A program made the translations under genes and the position numbers. A DNA stretch of 64,000 nucleotides, taken from the NCBI RefSeq assembly GCF_009932725.1, contig NZ_BLJU01000003.1, forward strand, positions 124,001 to 188,000. Reading direction: 5' to 3'. Position 1 is the first letter of the stretch. Every line of letters starts with the position of its first letter. Below, in pieces: positions 8,527 through 17,982 of this stretch. Origin of the DNA: Pseudomonas yangonensis (GTDB lineage: Bacteria; Pseudomonadota; Gammaproteobacteria; Pseudomonadales; Pseudomonadaceae). The notes beneath the pieces were generated by a model. That model saw only the letters and a list, made by a program, of their open reading frames with translations. It was not told where the DNA came from and searched no databases.

Positions 8527-9453
8527 TCAGCGGTCGCGGCTTACCTCCTGACGCAACATGGCGTCGAGTGTATCCAGACGTGCCCCGGCGAAGGCGATCA
8601 CCTGGCCCGATTCGAAAACGCGGCGGGCAAGGCCGGTCAGCACGCTGCCGGGTGGCAGCTCCAGGTGCAGGCGCACGCCGCGCTCATAGGCATTAACGAG
8701 GGTGGCCTGCCAGTCGACGACGCGGCTCATGTTGTAAGCCAGGTCATCACGCAGGGCTTCGGGATCACGGATCAGCCGCGCCGAGCTGCTGCTCAGGTAG
8801 CGCACCTGGGGCGCGCGCAATTCGATGCGGGCAAAGGCGGCGGCCAGCGCGCGAGCCGGCTCATCGAGCAGCTTGCAGTGCGACGGCACGCTCATGGCCA
8901 GCCGTTTCGCAGCGCCGGCACCGAGGGCGCGAGCACGTTCGGCCACCTTGGCCATGGCGGCATCGCTGCCGGCGATCACCAGTTGGGTTTCCGCATTGAT
9001 ATTGGCCAGATACACCGGGCCTTCGGCGTCGGCCAGCAGGCGCTCGACGCTGCCCTGGTCGAGGCCGAGGATGGCGGTCATGCCGTAGCCAGTTGGATAG
9101 GCACGCTGCATCAGCTCGCCACGCAAGGCGACCAAACGTGCGGCATCGGCAAAATCCAGCGCGCCGGCCACCACGGCAGCGGCATAGGCGCCGATGGACA
9201 GGCCGGCGACATAGTCCGGGCGATGGCCGCGCTCGCCCAGCAGCCGGGCAGCCGCCACGCCAGCAACCAATAGGCAGAGTTGCACGGCTCGGGTGTTTTG
9301 CAGCGCCTCAGCCGAATCCAGCCGGCGCACGTCTTCCCCCAGGGCGGCGCTGGCCTGCTCGATGCAGGCCTGCACCACCGGCGCCTCGGGCAAGGCCTGC
9401 AGCATGCCGGGCTGCTGCGCGCCCTGGCCGGGAAAGGCCCAGAGCGCGCTCAT
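8527..9453 (-). CDS. mdcH: Malonate decarboxylase epsilon subunit, malonyl-CoA:ACP transacylase MdcH
   Basis: Loads malonyl groups onto the MdcC carrier protein to prime the decarboxylase. The start is the ATG at 9453 (MSALWAFPGQGAQQ), giving 308 residues; longer in-frame extension upstream would overlap mdcG and lacks similarity. FabD-type motifs are FPGQGAQQPG near residue 7 and the nucleophile elbow GLSIG near residue 88. The start codon overlaps the mdcG stop by 4 bases. Same order as in P. aeruginosa (mdcG-mdcH-madL-madM). Confidence 0.92.
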   Translation of the reverse strand: MSALWAFPGQGAQQPGMLQALPEAPVVQACIEQASAALGEDVRRLDSAEALQNTRAVQLCLLVAGVAAARLLGERGHRPDYVAGLSIGAYAAAVVAGALDFADAARLVALRGELMQRAYPTGYGMTAILGLDQGSVERLLADAEGPVYLANINAETQLVIAGSDAAMAKVAERARALGAGAAKRLAMSVPSHCKLLDEPARALAAAFARIELRAPQVRYLSSSSARLIRDPEALRDDLAYNMSRVVDWQATLVNAYERGVRLHLELPPGSVLTGLARRVFESGQVIAFAGARLDTLDAMLRQEVSRDR

Positions 9454-10085
9454 GCCGCCACCTGCTGCGCTTGCCAGGGGTCGCTGACCAGCAGCGGGCC
9501 GTTCTGGGTTTTCAGCAATACGCGCGGCGCCGCGCTGGCCCATTCGCGCAGCGCCACGGAGCCGTGCGGCGTTTCCAGTTGCAGGTCGATACGCCCCGGC
9601 GCTTCGTCCAGCAACATGCACAGTGCCCGCGCTTCCGCCCGAGAAACTGGCTCAGGCGCTCGCAGCAGCAGGTCGAGATCGCTGTCCGCATGCGCGGCGG
9701 CGATGCCACTGGCCAGCTCGAAGCCCAGGCTGCCGGTCACGCCCCAGGCCAGATCCAGGGCATCGAGACGCGGCGCCAGTTGGCTCAGCGCGCGCAACGC
9801 CGGCCAGTGCGACTGCGCATGATTGCGCCAGCGGCCGGCCCTGGCCACCGCCTGTGGACTGACCAGGCGGCTGATATCACTCAGGCGCATCCACGCGGCA
9901 TGGCGCTGCTCACGGGCCGCGCCCCGTATACCCACCGCGACCCAGCCGGGCTCAGCGGGAGCACGTCGCACCACCACCGGCACATGCCCGCCCAGGGCGG
10001 CGTGAGCCCAGGCCGGCGCCTCCTGCGGCAGGTGCTCGGGGCGCAGGCCCCAGAGCAGATCATGTGGACGGGGTGTGGGGTGCAT
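9450..10085 (-). CDS. mdcG: Phosphoribosyl-dephospho-CoA transferase MdcG (holo-ACP synthase)
   Basis: Transfers the triphosphoribosyl-dephospho-CoA group made by MdcB onto the Ser of MdcC. 211 residues, usual length. It contains a nucleotidyltransferase-like ASGIAAAHADSDLDLLLRAP segment around residues 125-140 with the two acidic residues of that fold (DSDLD). It follows a 148-base gap containing a palindromic repeat, the only long gap in the mdcA-H run, and overlaps mdcH by 4 bases. Confidence 0.9.
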   Translation of the reverse strand: MHPTPRPHDLLWGLRPEHLPQEAPAWAHAALGGHVPVVVRRAPAEPGWVAVGIRGAAREQRHAAWMRLSDISRLVSPQAVARAGRWRNHAQSHWPALRALSQLAPRLDALDLAWGVTGSLGFELASGIAAAHADSDLDLLLRAPEPVSRAEARALCMLLDEAPGRIDLQLETPHGSVALREWASAAPRVLLKTQNGPLLVSDPWQAQQVAA

Positions 10086-10160
10086 CGTGTCAATCTCCGG
10101 GTTGTTGGTATTTCACTTCTGGCTGACGGGTTACAGCCGCCCTAAGGCTGACCTCGGACG

Positions 10161-10214
10161 TTAGGGTGTGCTATGCGCACCGATTCGGTTTCTGGTGCGC
10201 ACGGCGCACCCTAC
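10161..10214. repeat. Palindromic REP-like element inside the mdc operon (mdcE/mdcG gap)
   Basis: Arms TAGGGTGTGCTATGCGCACC (10162-10181) and GGTGCGCACGGCGCACCCTA (10194-10213) are inverted with three mismatches. The right arm plus one base is identical over 21 bases to 54199-54219 upstream of phoU, so this is an interspersed family. Placement after mdcE could form a strong mRNA hairpin. Confidence 0.75.
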
Positions 10215-10233
10215 GGTGCCGTGCGCGCCCCAT

Positions 10234-11046
10234 TCACCAATGCGCGCGCAGCCGTTCGCGCACCTGGGAGGAGGCCGCGCGGTTGGTGGCGCCCAGGCGG
10301 TTGCGCAGGTCGCGTGGGCTGGCGGCGATATCGGCCAGGGCGCGGCTCAGGGCGTCTTGCACGCGGGCCAGATCGGCCGCTGTCGGTTGCGCCACCTGCT
10401 CGACATCGAGCACCTCCGAGAGCAGGCCAAGCGAGGCGTAGTTGTCCAGGTCGTAGGCCATCGGCGGCACGCTGGCGGCCAGCGCTTCCAGCTCATCGAC
10501 GCTGCGCAGGGTGATGCGCGCGGCGGCGGCCTTGCCCATGGCATGCACCATCACCCCGGCGTCGCGCAGGGCGATCAGGCGGTTGGCCTGGTAGCCGTGG
10601 GCGAGAAAGGCGCCGGACATGGCCTTGCCCACCAGCAAACCGATCACCGCATGCCCGGCCAGGCGAGCACGGGCATAGGCGTCCACCGCACCGGCCAGCG
10701 CCTGATGAATGCCATAGGCTTCCTCACGGCGCCCGTAGGCCTGGCTGGGTACATCGACTATGGCGATCAGCGCGCGCTTGTGCGCCTGGTCGCGGTCGGC
10801 CTCGATGGCTTCATCCACGGCCTGGGCCAGGCCCCAGCCTTCGAGCAGGCCGACCTCGCCATTGCGGGCGCGGGGGAAGGGATTGTTGGCGTCGGCGATC
10901 ACCGCCAGATAGCGCACGGCCTGGCCGGCCAGTTCGCCATCGGCCACGCGCAGCGAGGCCGGCAAACCTTGCAGCGGCTGGGCATCGCCAGCCAGGGCCT
11001 GGAACCAGTGCAGGCCGCGTTGTTCCTGTGCAATTGTCATGGTCAT
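10234..11046 (-). CDS. mdcE: Malonate decarboxylase gamma subunit MdcE
   Basis: Together with MdcD it forms the carboxyltransferase-like decarboxylase that releases CO2 from malonyl-S-ACP. 270 residues. The segment LVGKAMSGAFLAHGYQANRL near residue 145 is the crotonase-fold oxyanion region of the family; an Ala-rich MGKAAAARITLRSV segment follows. Its start overlaps mdcD by 4 bases. The gene ends before the mdcE/mdcG repeat. Confidence 0.93.
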   Translation of the reverse strand: MTMTIAQEQRGLHWFQALAGDAQPLQGLPASLRVADGELAGQAVRYLAVIADANNPFPRARNGEVGLLEGWGLAQAVDEAIEADRDQAHKRALIAIVDVPSQAYGRREEAYGIHQALAGAVDAYARARLAGHAVIGLLVGKAMSGAFLAHGYQANRLIALRDAGVMVHAMGKAAAARITLRSVDELEALAASVPPMAYDLDNYASLGLLSEVLDVEQVAQPTAADLARVQDALSRALADIAASPRDLRNRLGATNRAASSQVRERLRAHW

Positions 11047-11894
11047 GCTCCCTGGTAAGCGCTGCGCACGGCAGCGGCATCGGCCTGGACGGAGGTGTCG
11101 ACGGCGCGCAGGCGCTGCAGGAACCAGGCATGGCGCCGACTGCGCTCCAGCTCAGGTTTGCCCTTGGCGAACAGCCCATGCAGCTCGCGGCGAATGGCCT
11201 CGACGTCATCACTCACGTAGCCGTCGACCAGCCCGCTGACGTGGCGCTGCTCGCCGCCGGTCAGGCTCCAGATAAAGGGACGGTCTCGCGAGTCGTACTC
11301 CTCGATGCCGGCTTCCTGTTCGATCACCTGCGGGCCGTTGAGCCCCAGACGCGCCTCGCGGGTCACCAGCAGGTAGCTGCACAGCCCGGCGGCGATGGAC
11401 ATGCCGCCGAAGCAGCCGACTGGCCCGGCGACCAGGCCGATCACCGGCTGATACTGGCGCAATTCGACGATGGCGGCCTGGATCTCGGCGATGGCCGCCA
11501 GGCCCAGGTTGGCTTCCTGCAGGCGCACGCCGCCGGTTTCCAGCAGCAGCACGGCGCGGGTCGGCGTGCCGCCTTTGTTGTCCTCGGCGGCCAGCTCCAA
11601 GCTGCCTGCGATCTTCGCGCCGCCCACTTCGCCGAGGCTGCCGCCCTGGAAGGCGCCTTCGATGGCAATCACCACCGCAGGCGCGCCGTCGATCAGCCCC
11701 TTGGCCACCACCACGCCGTCATCGGCCTGGGGCACGATGCCCTGCTTCGGCAACCAGGGCGACATCAGCCGGGCGAAGGGATCGAGCAGCTCGCGGAAGC
11801 TACCGGCATCGAGCAGTGCCCGAGCCCGCTCGCGTGCACCCAGTTCGGTAAAACTGCGCTGCGCCAAGAGGCGTTGAATGTTCTGCTCAGCCAT
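11043..11894 (-). CDS. mdcD: Malonate decarboxylase beta subunit MdcD
   Basis: Partner of MdcE in the malonyl-ACP decarboxylase. 283 residues with a carboxyltransferase (crotonase) fold: ARERARALLDAGSFRELLDP near the N-terminus, the glycine-rich LVAGPVGCFGGMSIAAGLCS region near residue 155, and RLGLNGPQVIEQEAG. It overlaps mdcC by 8 bases and mdcE by 4, so the core subunits appear translationally coupled. Confidence 0.93.
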   Translation of the reverse strand: MAEQNIQRLLAQRSFTELGARERARALLDAGSFRELLDPFARLMSPWLPKQGIVPQADDGVVVAKGLIDGAPAVVIAIEGAFQGGSLGEVGGAKIAGSLELAAEDNKGGTPTRAVLLLETGGVRLQEANLGLAAIAEIQAAIVELRQYQPVIGLVAGPVGCFGGMSIAAGLCSYLLVTREARLGLNGPQVIEQEAGIEEYDSRDRPFIWSLTGGEQRHVSGLVDGYVSDDVEAIRRELHGLFAKGKPELERSRRHAWFLQRLRAVDTSVQADAAAVRSAYQGA

Positions 11895-12186
11895 GGTTCA
11901 GTTCCTCCAGGCCCTGTTCCAGGCGCAGGCGCACCACGCCGGGCGTGGCGCCAAAATCATGAATGGCGATGTTCAGCGCCGGCAGTTGCTGCTCGCGGAA
12001 CATGCGTTCGAACAGCAGTTGCCAACGCGGCGCGCTGCCGTTGACCGAGGTGACCACTTCGATGGCCAGGGTGCCGGCCTGACCGGGTTCGAGCATCACT
12101 TCCAGATCGCCGGAGCCGACGCATCCCACCAGCGCGCGGCCCTTGGCCGGTTGCCCGGCGGGAAATCGAAAAGACAGGGTTTCCAT
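11887..12186 (-). CDS. mdcC: Malonate decarboxylase acyl carrier protein, delta subunit MdcC
   Basis: 99-residue carrier that holds the acyl group on a 2'-(5''-triphosphoribosyl)-3'-dephospho-CoA arm. The ATG at 12186 gives the family length exactly; an upstream in-frame extension is not supported. Ser25 in VGSGDLEV is the known attachment position of the prosthetic group. It lies 1 base after mdcB and overlaps mdcD by 8 bases. MdcB makes the cofactor and MdcG attaches it. Confidence 0.94.
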   Translation of the reverse strand: METLSFRFPAGQPAKGRALVGCVGSGDLEVMLEPGQAGTLAIEVVTSVNGSAPRWQLLFERMFREQQLPALNIAIHDFGATPGVVRLRLEQGLEELNHG

Positions 12187-12187
12187 T

Positions 12188-13066
12188 TCACAGACTCCCA
12201 AGCGGCACCGGCAGGCCATGCTGCAGGCGGTCGAGGAACAGGGTGGCGGCGAGCAGATCGGCAGCGCCGCCAGGCGAGGCACACAGGTGCAGCATGTCGC
12301 GCTCCAGCTCGCGCAGGCAGCGACGCCCGTCGAGGCTGGCGCAACCGCCAGCAGCGAGCACCGCGCGGGCGCCGCTCTGCATGCGGGTCAGCCCGGCCAT
12401 GCCGGCGCGGTACAGGACGCAGGTGTCGGCCAGTTGGGTCATGATCGCCAGTAGCGCATCCAGGCGGGCATTCTGCTCCCCGGCCCCGGCGGCGCGGCTG
12501 CGCGCCAGTTGCGGCAGCGCCTGCTGGATCACCGCAGGGAAACCCAACTGCGCCTCCTCACGGGCACCATGCACGCCGTACAAGCGACAGACCTGGGCGC
12601 CATGGCTATCGCCAGTCACCGGGGCGGCGCGGTCATCGAGCAAGGCCAGGCGCGCGGCGCGCAAGGCGACCTGGGCCGGCGTCAGGGCGCTGACATCCAG
12701 CGCCGCAGCAGCACTGAGCAGCCCCAGCGCCCAGATGGCGCCACGGTGAGTGTTGACGCCGCCGGTGACGCGCAGCATCTCCACCTCACCTTCGCGACCG
12801 ATGCGGCCCACGTCTTCACGCAGTGCCTGGTCGATCTTGCCCCATTGCTGCGCCGCCTCGGCCATGGCCTTGAAGCTCGGCCACAGGGCCAGCGCCGAAG
12901 CGTGCATCAGGCCCAGGTGCAAATCGGTGTGTGCGCCACTGCCACGACGATCGACCAGCCCCGGCTTGGGCGACAGGTCGGCCTCGTCGATCAACGCGTC
13001 GACTACCAGGTCGGCCAGCCAGTCGCTCAGTGCGAGCTTCGGCTGTAATGCAGTGAGTGCATTCAT
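12188..13066 (-). CDS. mdcB: Triphosphoribosyl-dephospho-CoA synthase MdcB
   Basis: Makes the prosthetic-group precursor of MdcC from ATP and dephospho-CoA (CitG/MdcB family). The start at 13066 ([13 protein letters not shown]) gives 292 residues and overlaps the mdcA stop by one base (TGATG). Family features are [20 protein letters not shown] near residue 30 and [16 protein letters not shown] near residue 100. An in-frame start 48 bases upstream lies inside mdcA and is less likely. Confidence 0.92.
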   Translation of the reverse strand: MNALTALQPKLALSDWLADLVVDALIDEADLSPKPGLVDRRGSGAHTDLHLGLMHASALALWPSFKAMAEAAQQWGKIDQALREDVGRIGREGEVEMLRVTGGVNTHRGAIWALGLLSAAAALDVSALTPAQVALRAARLALLDDRAAPVTGDSHGAQVCRLYGVHGAREEAQLGFPAVIQQALPQLARSRAAGAGEQNARLDALLAIMTQLADTCVLYRAGMAGLTRMQSGARAVLAAGGCASLDGRRCLRELERDMLHLCASPGGAADLLAATLFLDRLQHGLPVPLGSL

Positions 13067-14745
13067 CACCAGCTCCTGAACTTGGCGGGCGGGTTGTACA
13101 GGCCGCCCGACCACTCGACCAGCTCGGCGATGCTCTTGGCCGCAAGCAGTTCGCGGCTGGCATCGGTGCGGCGGATGCCGAGGTCTTCGGGCAGGGCGAT
13201 CAGCCCTTCGCGGCGCATGCGTGCGGTGTCTTTCGGGTCGTGGCGCAGGCCGATGGCAGTCACCCCGGCCACCGCGGCGATCATCGCCTGGCGCTCCTCC
13301 AGGGTGCGCGCCTTGTACAGGTAGGCGATGCCCTCTTCGGTCAGCAGGTGGGTGACGTCATCGCCATAGATCATGATCGGCGCCAGCGGCATACCGGCCT
13401 TCTTCGCCACGTCCACCGCATCCAGGCGCTCGACGAAGGTCGGTTTGCCGCCCTCCTGGAAGGTTTCGACCATCTGCACCACCAGCTTCTTGCCGCGCTC
13501 GAGCAGGGTCACCGGGCCTTCGCCGCCAGGCGTCGCCATGTCCAGCCAGGCCGGTGTGCTGTGACGTCGGCCGCGCGGGTCGTGGCCCATGTTCGGCGCG
13601 CCGCCGAAGCCGGCCAGGCGCCCACGGGTCACGGTGGAGGAATGACCATCGCCGTCCACCTGCAAAGTGGCGCCGATAAACAGATCGACCGCGTACTGCC
13701 CGGCCAGTTGGCACATCATGCGGTTGGAACGCATGGAACCGTCGCGGCCGGTGAAGAACACGTCCGGGCGCTGGGCGATGTAGCCCTCCATACCCAGCTC
13801 GGTGCCGAAGCAGTGCACGCTCTCGACCCAACCGGTCTCGATGGCCGGGATCAGCGTCGGGTGCGGGTTGAGCGTCCAGTTGCGGCAGATCTTGCCTTTC
13901 AGGCCCAGCGATTCGCCGTAGGTGGGCAGGATCAGCTCGATGGCTGCAGTGTTGAAACCGATGCCGTGGTTGAGCGACTGCACCTTGTGTTTTTCGTAGA
14001 TGCCGCGGATCGCCATCATCGCCATCAGCACGTGCACCGGCTTGATATGGCGCGGGTCGCGGGTGAACAGCGGCTCGATGTAGAAGGGCTTGTCCGCCAC
14101 CACCACGAAGTCGACCCAGGAGGCGGGAATGTCCACGCGCGGCAGCTCGTCGACGATCTCGTTGACCTGGAAGATCACGATGCCGTCGGAGAAAGCCGTG
14201 GGCTCCACCAGCGCCGGGGTGTCCTCGGTGCTCGGGCCGGTGTAGATGTTGCCGTGGCGGTCGGCCTGAAAACCGGCGACCAGCGCGACGTTGGGAATCA
14301 GATCCACCAGCAGGCGCGAGTACAGCTCGATGTAGGTGTGGATGGCGCCGACTTCCATCTGCCCGTCTTCGAGCAGCTGGCCGATGCGCAGGCTCTGCGG
14401 CCCGGCGAAGGAGAAGTCCAGCTTGCGCGCGATGCCACGCTCGAACAGATCCAGGTGCTCGGCGCGGCTGACGCTGGGCATGATCATGTGCAGGTCGTGC
14501 AGACGGCCGGGGTCGGCCTTGGCCAGCGAGCGGGAGAGGAAGTCCGCCTGCTTCTGGTTGTTGCCCTCGAGCACCACGCGGTCGCCGGGGGCGACCAGCG
14601 CTTCGAGGGCAGCGACTATCTTGTCGCTGGGCAGCACCACGCCATCGGCGAGATTGCGCACCTGATCGAGTCGCCGCGCCTTTTCCGCGCGCCGGCGCGA
14701 CCACTGCGGCGGTGGGGATATTGTTGTTGTCATCGATGACTCCAC
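13066..14745 (-). CDS. mdcA: Malonate decarboxylase alpha subunit MdcA
   Basis: Acetyl-S-ACP:malonate ACP transferase, which exchanges acetate for malonate on the carrier. 559 residues, standard length. It has the CoA-transferase-like body, with [20 protein letters not shown] near residue 38 and [14 protein letters not shown] sequence ([20 protein letters not shown]) near residue 315. First gene of the operon; the region just upstream (14746-14838) is short and also separates it from the GGDEF gene that ends there. Confidence 0.94.
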   Translation of the reverse strand: MESSMTTTISPPPQWSRRRAEKARRLDQVRNLADGVVLPSDKIVAALEALVAPGDRVVLEGNNQKQADFLSRSLAKADPGRLHDLHMIMPSVSRAEHLDLFERGIARKLDFSFAGPQSLRIGQLLEDGQMEVGAIHTYIELYSRLLVDLIPNVALVAGFQADRHGNIYTGPSTEDTPALVEPTAFSDGIVIFQVNEIVDELPRVDIPASWVDFVVVADKPFYIEPLFTRDPRHIKPVHVLMAMMAIRGIYEKHKVQSLNHGIGFNTAAIELILPTYGESLGLKGKICRNWTLNPHPTLIPAIETGWVESVHCFGTELGMEGYIAQRPDVFFTGRDGSMRSNRMMCQLAGQYAVDLFIGATLQVDGDGHSSTVTRGRLAGFGGAPNMGHDPRGRRHSTPAWLDMATPGGEGPVTLLERGKKLVVQMVETFQEGGKPTFVERLDAVDVAKKAGMPLAPIMIYGDDVTHLLTEEGIAYLYKARTLEERQAMIAAVAGVTAIGLRHDPKDTARMRREGLIALPEDLGIRRTDASRELLAAKSIAELVEWSGGLYNPPAKFRSW

Positions 14746-14838
14746 GAGTTCCGCTGTCGTGGAGGCACCTTAGGAGCGTGACCTTGTGGTCATCAATCAA
14801 GCAGGCGGCGCAATCGTTACGGCCAGGTTAACGACTGC

Positions 14839-15816
14839 TCAAGCGCGGGCGTCCGCGGCACCATCGAGCGTCGAAGGGGCAGTAGCCTTGGCCACTTCCA
14901 AGCGGTCGCGACCGCGCTGCTTGGCCTGGTAGAGCAACTTGTCTACCGCGTTGAGGAAGTCCAGCGCACGGTCATGCGCCCCCGGCACGATGGTGCCGAC
15001 ACCGAGGCTGATGGTGAGCAGGGACGACACCGATGAGCGCTCGTGGGCGATGCGCTGCTGGCGCACCTGCTGGCGGCAGCGCTCGGCGATATGGCGGGCG
15101 GCGGCCTCGTCGGTCTCCGGCAACACCAGCACGAACTCCTCGCCACCGAAGCGGCCGACGAAATCCCTTGGCCGGCTGGCGGCGCGGCTCAGTGCCTGGC
15201 CGACGCTCTTCAGGCAATCGTCGCCCTGGATATGGCCGTAATGGTCGTTGAACTGCTTGAAGTGATCGATATCCAGCAGGATCAGCGACAACGGCTGCCG
15301 GGTGCGCTGGGCGTTGGCCCACTCGCTGGCCAGCACCGTGTCGAACATGCGCCGGTTGGCCACGCCGGTCAGGCCGTCCTTGTAGGAATACTCTTCCAAC
15401 TGCTTCTGCAGGGTCAGCAGTTGCTCCTCGGTCTTCTTGCGTTCGCTGATGTCGAACATGAAGCCGATCAGCGAGTCCACTTCACCGTTGTCATTGCGCA
15501 CCACGTGCACCACGTCGCGAATCCACACGTAGTCGCCAGCGGCAGTCAGCGCGCGGTAGTCGGCCTCGTGGTCGACACCGTTCTGCGACTGCGACACGCA
15601 GAAGCCCACCACCCGCTCGCGATCCTCAGGGTGCATGCGCGCGGCCCAATCCTCGGCGCTGACCCAACTGGCCTGCGACCAGCCCAGCAGCGTCTCGATC
15701 TGCGGGCCGATATAGGCGAAGGTCATGCTCTTCCAGTCGATCTTCCAGGGGATCGCCCGGGTGGATTCGAGCAGGGTCTTGTAGACGGCACTGTCGGTTT
15801 CGGCGGCTTGGCTCAT
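14839..15816 (-). CDS. PAS-GGDEF diguanylate cyclase
   Basis: Predicted cytosolic c-di-GMP synthase of 325 residues. A PAS/PAC domain covers about residues 15-125 (ending GFMFDISERKKTEEQL), followed by a short coiled linker and a GGDEF domain from about 146 (YKDGLTGVANRRMFD). The active-site motif is GGEEF at 224-228, an active variant, and RPRD at 215-218 five residues upstream is an intact RxxD product-inhibition site. No signal peptide or membrane helix. It is divergent from the orphan TRAP binding-protein gene across 342 bases, which hints at a shared signal but does not prove it. Confidence 0.92.
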   Translation of the reverse strand: MSQAAETDSAVYKTLLESTRAIPWKIDWKSMTFAYIGPQIETLLGWSQASWVSAEDWAARMHPEDRERVVGFCVSQSQNGVDHEADYRALTAAGDYVWIRDVVHVVRNDNGEVDSLIGFMFDISERKKTEEQLLTLQKQLEEYSYKDGLTGVANRRMFDTVLASEWANAQRTRQPLSLILLDIDHFKQFNDHYGHIQGDDCLKSVGQALSRAASRPRDFVGRFGGEEFVLVLPETDEAAARHIAERCRQQVRQQRIAHERSSVSSLLTISLGVGTIVPGAHDRALDFLNAVDKLLYQAKQRGRDRLEVAKATAPSTLDGAADARA

Positions 15817-16158
15817 GGTGGCCCGGAGTGTCGAGAAGGCGAGGTTTCCTTATACACCAGCGCAGCGGCGCGGTGATGCGCTGAGCGGACGGGCTGCGGA
15901 ACTTCGCCGGAATGCGCGCCGGTTCATGAAACCCGCCTTGTGCCGGCACCGTGCTTTCGCAAGAATGCGCGCTCTCTGTCGCTGACCGATGAGTCAGCGA
16001 CAGCATGCCAACAATAACCGGGCATCGATCCGGTAGTCCCCGAGGGGCGAGGCCGGCGTGATCCGCCAGGCCGAACCCTGCAAGCCATCCCAATTCGCAT
16101 CCAGGCCCGCCAGTTTCGGCGCAGGCCTCGCCACGCGTTTTCCGTAAAAGGTATGTCG
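15817..16158. promoter_or_regulatory. Divergent intergenic region with a strong inverted repeat (15976-16003)
   Basis: This 342-base region separates the PAS-GGDEF gene from the orphan dctP-like gene. At 15976-16003 CTGTCGCTGAC and GTCAGCGACAG form a perfect 11-bp inverted repeat around a 6-base spacer. With no T-run on either side, it is more likely an operator or RNA hairpin than a terminator. No other gene is seen. Confidence 0.45.
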
Positions 16159-17139
16159 ATGTTCAAGACCTCTCTGGCGGTTGCCCTCGCCACCCTGCTG
16201 TGCTCCGCCCAGGCCCTGGCCGAACCGATCCTGATCAAGTTCTCCCACGTGGTGGCGGAGGACACGCCCAAGGGCAAGGGCGCCCTGATGTTCAAGCGCC
16301 TGGCCGAGGAACGCCTGGCCGGCAAGGTGCAGGTGGAGGTGTATCCCGACTCCACGCTGTTCGGCGATGACGACGAGCTGCAGGCGCTGCGCGACAACAA
16401 GGTTCAACTGCTGGCGCCGTCGCTGTCGAAGTTCGAGCAGTACACCACTCAGCTGCAGGTGTTCGACCTGCCCTTCCTGTTCGATGACCTGGAGGCGGTC
16501 AAGCGCTTCCAGAAGCGCGAGAAGAGTCGCGAGCTGCTGCGTTCGATGGCCAGCCATGGCATCTATGGCCTGGCCTACTGGAACAATGGCATGAAACAGC
16601 TCTCGGCCACCCGCGCGCTGCACACGCCTGCCGACGCCGCCGGCCTGGCGTTCCGCATCCAGCCGTCGGAAATCCTCGAGCAGCAGTTCGCCCGGGTCGG
16701 CGCCAGCAGCCTGCGCCTGCCGTTCGCCGAAACCCGCGCCGCCCTGCAGGCCGGGCGCGTACAGGGTGCGGAGAACACCTGGTCCAACCTCGCCAGCCAG
16801 CAGCTGGGCGCGCTGCAGCCCTATGTCACGGAAACCGATCACGGCGTGCTGAGTTACATGCTGGTGAGCAACTCCGGCTTCTGGACCAGCATCCCCTATC
16901 AGGTCCGCGTGCAGCTGGAGGCGATCATCGACGAGGTCACGCTGGCGGTGAATAGCGAGGCCGAAGCGCTCAATGCCCGCGATCGCCAACGTCTGATCGC
17001 GGGCGGCAGCCAGCTCGTCAACCTCAGCGGCGAGCAGCGTGCTGCCTGGCGCGCGGCGATGCAGCCGTTGTGGCAGGAATACGAAGGCAAGATCGGCAGC
17101 GATGTGCTGCGTGCGGCGCAGACGGTCAACCGGCGCTGA
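16159..17139 (+). CDS. Orphan TRAP-type periplasmic binding protein (DctP family)
   Basis: 326-residue solute-binding protein with signal peptide MFKTSLAVALATLLCSAQAL (cleavage after ALA). The ATG at 16159 is chosen because AAAGG at 16147-16151 is 7 bases away; the ATG at 16153 is too close to it. Family features are ILIKFSHVVAEDTPKGKGAL after the signal, EVYPDSTLFGDDDELQAL and QGAENTWSNL. It resembles C4-dicarboxylate DctP proteins. No dctQ or dctM gene is nearby, so it either works with a distant permease or delivers a ligand to a sensor, the latter made plausible by the neighbouring GGDEF and PilJ-domain genes. Confidence 0.85.
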   Translation: MFKTSLAVALATLLCSAQALAEPILIKFSHVVAEDTPKGKGALMFKRLAEERLAGKVQVEVYPDSTLFGDDDELQALRDNKVQLLAPSLSKFEQYTTQLQVFDLPFLFDDLEAVKRFQKREKSRELLRSMASHGIYGLAYWNNGMKQLSATRALHTPADAAGLAFRIQPSEILEQQFARVGASSLRLPFAETRAALQAGRVQGAENTWSNLASQQLGALQPYVTETDHGVLSYMLVSNSGFWTSIPYQVRVQLEAIIDEVTLAVNSEAEALNARDRQRLIAGGSQLVNLSGEQRAAWRAAMQPLWQEYEGKIGSDVLRAAQTVNRR

Positions 17140-17156
17140 CCGTCTTCTGCCAAAGA

Positions 17157-17189
17157 CCTGCAGCCGGCGCTACCCGGCGCCGTCGCAGG
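17157..17189. terminator. Bidirectional hairpin between convergent genes
   Basis: CCTGC and GCAGG enclose an inner CGGCGC / GCGCCG stem, lying in the 60-base gap between the convergent dctP-like and PilJ-domain genes. No strong T-run on either side. Confidence 0.5.
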
Positions 17190-17199
17190 TTAACGGCAC

Positions 17200-17982
17200 T
17201 CAGGCCTCTTTGGCCTGCAGGCCGGCGTACAGACGGGTCAGCTCGTTGAGCTGGCGGAACAGCGAGTCGGTGCTCACGGTGATCGCGGTCGGCACGAAGT
17301 CCTGCGCGGCATGCAGGTCGATGCCCTTGAGGGTGAAGCCCCAGTGGGCACGGGCGCGGCGCTGAGCGTTGGCGATCTCCTCGTTCGGCGTACCGCGGGC
17401 TTCCAGTTCCTTGAGGATGGTTTCGAAGTCGCTCACGGCCTTGTCCAGCTTGGCGTCCAGGTCCGGCGCCGGTACACGCCAGGACTTGGCCATGTAGAGC
17501 ATGGCGATGCGCTGGGTCTGCACACGTGCCCAGCCGGTGCGGTGCACGGAGGCGCCCATTGCACCCAGATGCTTGCCCATCAGGTCGCTGACATTCTGCG
17601 TCTGCTGCAGCAGTTCCTCGCTGGTGGCGAGCATCTGCGCCGCCTTGGCTTGCTCCGGCTTGGCTTCGATCTGCTGGCGATGGACGGCCCAGGTGGCATC
17701 GACCTTGGCCAGCGCAGCCTTGATTTCGGCAGTCGGCGCATAGCTCGCCAGCGCCTTCTGGCTGGCGTCGAAACGCTCGACGGTTTCCTTCAACTGGCGC
17801 TGGGCAGCATCAACACGCACATCGGCGCCGATCATCAGATAGTTCTTGGCCATGCGCTGGGTCAGCGAGCGCTGCAGACCGGCCATGTTCATGGCTTCGG
17901 AATCGCTCAACTGAGCCAGGCCGGGCATGCTCACCAGCGCGGTGCAGGCGAGCAGGATAAGAGACAGGTACTTCTTCAACAC
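17200..17982 (-). CDS. Free-standing periplasmic PilJ-type sensor-domain protein
   Basis: 260 residues with a Sec signal peptide (MLKKYLSLILLACTALVSMP, cleavage after LAQ near residue 24). The rest is helical. It begins with the PilJ/NarX-type ligand-binding signature AGLQRSLTQRMAKNYLMI near residue 34, and a second related helix pair RTGWARVQTQRIAMLYMAKS lies near residue 150, so the domain appears duplicated. There is no transmembrane output helix, HAMP or signalling domain, so it would be a soluble periplasmic protein. It may bind a ligand and hand it to a membrane sensor. Neighbours are the orphan TRAP binding protein and the PAS-GGDEF gene. Confidence 0.75.
   Translation of the reverse strand: MLKKYLSLILLACTALVSMPGLAQLSDSEAMNMAGLQRSLTQRMAKNYLMIGADVRVDAAQRQLKETVERFDASQKALASYAPTAEIKAALAKVDATWAVHRQQIEAKPEQAKAAQMLATSEELLQQTQNVSDLMGKHLGAMGASVHRTGWARVQTQRIAMLYMAKSWRVPAPDLDAKLDKAVSDFETILKELEARGTPNEEIANAQRRARAHWGFTLKGIDLHAAQDFVPTAITVSTDSLFRQLNELTRLYAGLQAKEA

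Noticed and set aside
13057..14739. 560-codon open frame antisense to mdcA
   Set aside because: Shadow of the mdcA frame; no motif and unnatural composition.
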